NCBI RefSeq assembly: GCF_000149955.1
Contig: NC_030988.1
Span: 2,418,029 to 2,482,028 of the forward strand
Direction: 5' to 3'
DNA length: 64,000 nt
Source: Fusarium oxysporum f. sp. lycopersici 4287
Lineage: Eukaryota > Ascomycota > Sordariomycetes > Hypocreales > Nectriaceae
The translations under genes and the position numbers were made by a program. The notes under the pieces are model-generated. The model did not search any database. It had not been told where the DNA came from and saw only the letters and a program-made list of their open reading frames with translations. This document shows, one piece after another, positions 58,714-64,000 of the stretch (positions within the stretch are counted from its first letter, which is position 1; every line of letters starts with the position of its first letter).

Positions 58714-60375
58714 CTACTCCAATTCTCCCAGTAAAAGAGCAGCTACACAGTTGGCGTTCACACATCGACTACCGCCAAGAGAGGCACCTTTACCAAGCCA
58801 CAACATGTATTCCTGGCATGTCTTAAATGACTGGTTAAAATGCTTCAAGAACCATTTAGTACGGCCTGGTCGACTAAATGCGCCAAAGCATAGAGGCATT
58901 ACCATATCTGGGTATTGGCATGAGTTGTCCCCGTCCTGTCCGGCTTCAGTCTCATCACGTAGGGGCCGTGGTAGATGGAACTCTAGGGTAGGCGGTCGGC
59001 ATTGCGCATGATGCTCGGGACAAACGCTACAGAGCTCATCGCCCTCCATGCACCACCGCCAGTCAGGTTTGCTATCAAGGAATTGGCTCAAGACCCCGCG
59101 CGAGCAGTATTCCTGCAAAAGATACAGTTGCATGGCCTCTTTGTCTGCTGCTACAGGTCGACCTAACTGCGGCTGCCAGGCTGCACTAAGTAAAACGATC
59201 GACTCGGCTACTTCGCCATCCCGACCCGCTCTACCTGACTCCTGAGAGAAATCCGTCAGAAGGCTCGGGGCATCGACGTGAATGACCAATCGAATATGAG
59301 GGTAGTCAAACCCAGGACCCAGCGCTGACGTCGCCACGATGATAGGCGAATCGGCTGCCGTTAGCCATCGCTCTATGATCGCCATCTTCTCTTCTTCTGT
59401 GCCGGACTCGGCTGTGTAGGACGGACAGCCGAGCATGTCAGCAAGCTCTGCCACGAGATCCTTCGTCGGACAGTATATAATGACCTGGTCCCGCTCGCTC
59501 TTGAACAGGTCTGTCCGGGTCCAGCAAGACTGTACAAGACAAGCTGCCTGCTCACATAGATTGCCTAGCCCACGTTCTTGCTGGACGATGTATCGGATGT
59601 TAGGACGATTTGTTGACTCTCTGACGATATGCGGCCGCACGAGCTTATTGTGCTCGAAGAAAAGCTCTTGATAGATTGGTGGTAGTGTCGCTGTCAGCCA
59701 GACAGTCTGTGTACGAATCTGCCGTACGTGCCATGCTAGCTGCGACATACTTCGTCGGTAACAGCTTGCTGTGATCGTGAGATGGCATTCATCGATCACG
59801 ATCCGATCTAGACACTGTCTATCAGACAGTCGGTTGGCATACTCTAGGAACGCCTCTGTACAAGCTGCCTCGGCCGATACAACAACGATGGGGGTTGATT
59901 TCTTCGAGCGACCACCCTGCAGCAAGCCCAAGAGGAACGCGACACCACCAGGCCAACCAGTGGAGTTGATGAATTCTCCGAAGACAAAACTAGCGGGCTG
60001 GAAGTCAGGGGCGCTAGTAGCCAAGACGGTGATTGTAGTAGCGAGGAGACCACAGACAGACCAGATCAGCGCGATCTTTGTCATTATCGGCAATCCCGAA
60101 GCGAGGAATAGGTTGAGGAAGAACCCGAGCATGGCATCCCGCTGACCAGGGCGACGCAACTGTAGCTCTGGGTCGTTATGCAGCCTACGGGCGGCCGCGA
60201 TGATTCCATCTTCTTTGGCAGCCGGCCTTGCACGAAACCGTACCTTCTTGCAAGCATTGAGTAGCCCTTGCGCTTGTGTATCCGATACGGCAGGGGGCCG
60301 CTTACCCTGGAGCACTTGATCGATCCGAAACAGAGACCGCCAGCACCTTCCTTTGTCATCACACTTTCTTGGCAT
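58714..60375 (-). pseudogene. RecQ-like telomere-linked helicase, truncated
   Basis: An open frame of 553 residues with helicase motifs DRIVIDECHLT (II), TVWLTATLPP (III), VIIYCPTK (IV), ATSALGPGFDYP (V) and QESGRAGRDG (VI), then a Cys-rich tail. The Walker A lysine motif expected before WSVCGLLATT is absent; that stretch reads PIMTKIAL. The frame starts at 60375, close to a LINE on the opposite strand, and is much shorter than fungal telomere-linked helicases. I infer a 5'-truncated, ATPase-dead copy. TTAGGG tracts about 300 bp beyond its 3' end fit the telomere-linked group. Confidence 0.7.
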
Positions 60376-60472
60376 ACCAGTGTTAAGAAAGTGACCTTGT
60401 CTGCACCAAGATCCTTAACAAGCGCACAACAAACGACCCAACCTGCGCTTCGCGCAGCCGCAAGCCGCGGCG

Positions 60473-62107
60473 ATGGCCTCGTCCATGACGAGCCCGCCCG
60501 CTGTCTCGGATCGCTTTGATCTCGGGATCCACACTCCCGCCAATCTAAACCGAGAAGCCCGTGCAGCTCTCCTGCAAAACAGCCCTGCAATCGTCAACGG
60601 TCCCGTTGGTGTTTCACCCGGACTCGGGCGGACGGCGCAGACACCGTCCTCACCACTCAACGCCGCCACCACTGCTGCAGCTGCGGAAGGAGCTGAGCGT
60701 GCCAACCCCACATCGATCTATGATCAGCCAATCTCTATTATCAAATCGGCCAATGACCTCGCCCGCGAGCGCGTGGAAGAGTACAACGCCAAGCTGATAG
60801 TTTTCCAGGCCTTCTGCGCCAAGTTTGAAGAAGCCGCTCAGCAATTCACCGCTGGACCGCAGCGACGTTTCGCTCGGCAATTCGCCGACAGCTTCCTCGG
60901 CATTTGGAAACAAGAGCTTTCCGGCGTTGCACCAGCTTCTAAGCCTACCTACAGCAGCGTCGCCGCCTCGCTCCCCACTGACCGCGCCCGCCCAACTCCC
61001 CAACATCAACAACAACACCGACAATCTGACCCACTTCATCGCCAAGGGCAACAATCGACCATCGCTCCACCCCGACAAGACCTCCATGTCTTCATCCGTC
61101 TAGAAGCCGGAGCTCCGGCCAGGACCCATAGTGGCTATGCAATCCGGACCCTGATCCGGGAAAAACTCGGCGCCGTCTCAGACAAGATCCGACAGGTGTT
61201 TGAAGTCAGATCAGGATGGGCCATCCTGGCTGCCGACCTCGAAACGCGCGACTTTCTCGTAGAGAAGCGGGCCGAGTGGGCGGCTGAGCTGGGAGCTATG
61301 GCAGTAGAAACGAACAAAGAATGGCACACTTATGTGGTCTCAGACTTTCCCAGAAGACTGACCGACTTTCGCGGCAATGAGGTGGATAGTGACAGCGTTG
61401 TCAGCGATGAGATAGAAATCCAGACAGGGCTCAAGCCCGTTGATGTATGTACTGGGAGACAATTCTCGGATAATCCCTTGACCAAGACTCTACTTGTGTC
61501 CTTTCTCAAGCCCACCAAGAGATTCTGGTCCCTCTTTGGCAGCCGTGCAGCCAGACTCATAGACAAAACCGTCCAACCTAAACAGTGCAAAACGTGCTGG
61601 GGCTACCACTTTGCCCGCAACTGCCGTAGACAGCCAGTCTGCCGACGCTGTGGCAAGACTGACCATATCGCAGACGGCTGTGCTGCACCAGAACAGTGCG
61701 TCAACTGCTTAGGGCCCCACGAGGCCAGCCTTAGTAAGTGCCCAGCTCGGCCGAAGAAAGTACGCGGCGTCCTTCGCCGGCTTACCAAAGAACAACGAGA
61801 ACACGTCCGAATGGTGGGCGCGGAAACATACCGACAACGATATTCAGAAACACAACTAGAGACGCATATGGAAACCCAACAAGGAGCGGCTGAGCTGCGA
61901 AGGGGCGACATCGGACTAGATGAACAGCCAGACGCTCACGCTCCGAGTCCAGCTGCGTCGGGAGCACCCTCGTGCATCATGGTGGCCACAGCCCCCCGGG
62001 CTACCTACGAAGCAGAGGAGGAGCCTGAGCATCATGGACTAAGCTCACCGAAGAAGAAGCGTCGTATAATCCTGACAAGCCGTACTCATGACTATGACCA
62101 GGAATAG
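60473..62107 (+). CDS. LINE ORF1 (Gag-like, three zinc knuckles)
   Basis: 544 residues from an ATG. The N-terminal part is Ala/Pro/Gln-rich and the middle has an RRM-like stretch (DLHVFIRLEAGAPARTHSGY). Three CCHC-type knuckles follow: CKTCWGYHFARNC, CRRCGKTDHIADGC and CVNCLGPHEASLSKC. This is the usual ORF1 of Tad/I-type LINEs, binding element RNA. Its stop overlaps ORF2 by 20 nt in another frame, suggesting coupled translation. No defect is visible. Confidence 0.85.
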   Translation: MASSMTSPPAVSDRFDLGIHTPANLNREARAALLQNSPAIVNGPVGVSPGLGRTAQTPSSPLNAATTAAAAEGAERANPTSIYDQPISIIKSANDLARERVEEYNAKLIVFQAFCAKFEEAAQQFTAGPQRRFARQFADSFLGIWKQELSGVAPASKPTYSSVAASLPTDRARPTPQHQQQHRQSDPLHRQGQQSTIAPPRQDLHVFIRLEAGAPARTHSGYAIRTLIREKLGAVSDKIRQVFEVRSGWAILAADLETRDFLVEKRAEWAAELGAMAVETNKEWHTYVVSDFPRRLTDFRGNEVDSDSVVSDEIEIQTGLKPVDVCTGRQFSDNPLTKTLLVSFLKPTKRFWSLFGSRAARLIDKTVQPKQCKTCWGYHFARNCRRQPVCRRCGKTDHIADGCAAPEQCVNCLGPHEASLSKCPARPKKVRGVLRRLTKEQREHVRMVGAETYRQRYSETQLETHMETQQGAAELRRGDIGLDEQPDAHAPSPAASGAPSCIMVATAPRATYEAEEEPEHHGLSSPKKKRRIILTSRTHDYDQE

Positions 62108-64000
62108 GTACTCGCAGACACGAAAGAACGATAAGAAGCCACTCAAGGTCTTCCAGGCCAACGTCGGCAAGATCCCTCCGGCCCACGACTGCGCCCTGGC
62201 GCTAGCCGACTCCGAACGATATGACATTGTACTCCTGCAGGAGCCGTGGACAGCTCATACTAAAGCCCGCTGCCTAACCAAGACACATCCTGCGTACGAC
62301 ACGTTCACGCCAGTCGACATGTGGAATAGCAACGACACTCGGCCTAGAGTGATGACATATGTTCGACGAGACCCAAGACTTCTGGCTGACCAGATTCGCC
62401 CCTTTGAGACACGTGACATTCTTTGGATCACAGTCAACGGCATGACGATAGTCAACTTTTATCGCCAGAACGACGAGAAGGACGCCTTGAACACGCTACT
62501 TCGATGGCCTGTCCCGGAGCGCTGCGTGGTTGCTGGCGATTTCAACGCCAGACATCATAGTTGGTAGACGGGCCAAGCTACGAATCGCGGCCAAGAAATT
62601 GCAGACTGGACGTCAGAGCACGACCTCAACCTTCTCAATACTCTAGACATACCGACAAATCCGCACGGCAACACAATCGATCTTGCATTCACCAACCTGC
62701 CGCTGGCCGAAGCTACCGTCGAGGACCACCTCGCCACTAGCTCCGACCACTTCACGCTCAGCTTGACCTTCCCTGACATCAGATCGACTCCGATGCAGCC
62801 GGCCAAGATCCGAGTTAAGACGGAAGACGAGCTTAAACGATTCGTCGAGATTGTAGAACTGGGAGCCACGGAAATCCCCCTCACAGATTCGACCCCTGCG
62901 GAGCTGGACGAGCTCGCTTCTTCACTTGTAAGTCTACTAACATCAGCAGCGAAAGCAGCTGGCCGGCCCGCGCGGAAAGGCGGACGCCCAGCCCCCTGGT
63001 GGACGGATGAGTGCGCCTGCGCTGCGGCTGGTTTCCGGGCCATCAGAAGAAGCTACCCTTGCGGCTTCAACCAGGACGTTCAGATCGCCAAAAGAGACTT
63101 TCATCGTGTGGTCCGTCGGGCTAAGAGGCAGTATTGGCGGAACCTCATCGACAACTTCTCCAGCAGTAGCGCTGTTTTCAAAGCTGTCCGATGGTTGAAA
63201 TCCCCTGGAGCCTTTCAGCCCCCGCCCTTGCAGGTTGACAACGTCGTGTACGAAACCCAGATGGACAAAGCCAACGCACTCCGACAGGCTACGCTGGAAC
63301 GAAGAACTGCGGAGGACGACATCGCAAACGCTTGGACACCAGTATCTCCTTCTAGGTTGATTCCTTTCTCGCCCAGGGTCTCGCTAGATGAGGCGCAGTG
63401 TGCGACCATCCAGACAGGCAATACATCGCCAGGGTCAGATAACATCACCGTCAATCTTCTCCAAGCCGTATGGCACATCATCGGAACACATGTCCGCCGC
63501 TTGTTCGAAGGATGCCTTTCCGCAGGCCATCATCCGAAACCATTCAAGGAGGCGGAGGTGGTCATGATCGCGAAACCGGGGCGAAGAGACCTCACTGAGC
63601 CACGGGCATGGCGGCCTATCTCGCTGCTCTCCTGCCTTGGCAAGGGACTAGAGCGACTGATTGCACGCCGCCTAGCCTGGGCAGCCGTTTACTACAGCGT
63701 CCTTCACCCGCAACAAGCTGGAGCGCTTCCCAAGAGGTCTGCGACAGACCTGGTGACAGCTCTGATCCATGATATCGAAGAAGCATTTGCACGCAAGAAG
63801 GTGGCGACTCTAGTCACAATGGATGTCCAAGGTGCTTTTGACACTGTCATGCGCAACAGGCTCGTCCTGCGCCTTCGTGAGCAAGGCTGGCCTGACTATT
63901 TGGCTCGTTGGGCCGGCTCCTTCATGAGCGGCCGGTCTGCGCGTGTCAGGTACCAGGATACCGTCACGCCCTCTTCTCCCCTTCAGTGCGGGCTCCCTCA
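62088..64000 (+). pseudogene. LINE ORF2 (endonuclease-reverse transcriptase), one stop, partial
   Basis: The N-terminal part is an AP-type endonuclease (VFQANVGKI, IVLLQEPWT, VVAGDFNARHHSW). A TAG at 62565-62567 follows HHSW, after which the same frame stays open to the window end: IDLAFTNLPLAEA with SSDHF, then RT blocks (KPGRRDLTEPRAWRPISLLS, TMDVQGAFDTV, SPLQCGLP). The YADD box lies beyond 64000. TGG to TAG fits a C-to-T change at CpA on the opposite strand. With the stop, RT cannot be made by ordinary translation; this copy would be inactive unless the stop is an error. Confidence 0.8.

Larger units (their letters stand above)
60473..64000 (+). mobile_element. Tad-like LINE retrotransposon, partial at window end
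   Basis: ORF1 followed by an overlapping ORF2 with endonuclease and reverse transcriptase. The 5' end lies within about 100 bp of the RecQ frame on the other strand. The 3' end is outside the window. Confidence 0.85.

Overview
The window comes from a filamentous ascomycete (Pezizomycotina). Introns are short (44-116 nt) with GT..AG ends and CTAAC/CTGAC-like branch points. The protein families are typical of such genomes: HeLo, DUF7580, OrsD, kinase-ankyrin, bZIP, and Fot1/hAT/Tad-type transposons. TTAGGG-like repeats beside a RecQ-type helicase suggest a subtelomeric or formerly subtelomeric location. Species cannot be assigned. Exon joins were inferred by eye from splice signals and codon phase; no search was run.

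Layout. 1-10 kb is mostly relics: a frameshifted bHLH gene, a TA-flanked MITE, a broken hAT transposase, an intact three-exon RING-H2 membrane protein gene (5354-6062), a broken Fot1/pogo copy, and pieces of an OrsD-family gene. 10.9-12.0 kb has an intact ATF/CREB-type bZIP gene. 14-18 kb holds an internally deleted hAT element and a second broken hAT. 18-25 kb is an OrsD nest: one nearly complete OrsD plus tyrosine-recombinase-like reading frame split by a single TGA, and three fragments, with a 437-bp MITE between two of them.

26.5-55.4 kb is the most interesting block. A small protein with gasdermin-like layout (26563-27417) converges on a DUF7580-subtilisin protease gene (27517-30422). 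Divergent from the protease is a C2H2-kinase-WD-like gene (to 35653). A CorA-like gene is split by a complete hAT element (36259-39347, perfect 8-bp target duplication). Next come an intact Fot1/pogo element (39911-41753), a Mutator-like non-autonomous element (41832-42637), two divergent kinase-ankyrin genes (one with intact kinase motifs, one pseudokinase with an internal stop), and a HeLo-pseudokinase gene. These families belong to the fungal programmed cell death / nonself recognition repertoire. I infer an accessory cell-death island invaded by transposons.

55.4-58.7 kb is gene-free and carries dispersed and tandem repeats, palindromes and telomere-like repeats. 58.7-64.0 kb has a truncated RecQ-like helicase head to head with a Tad-like LINE that runs off the window end.
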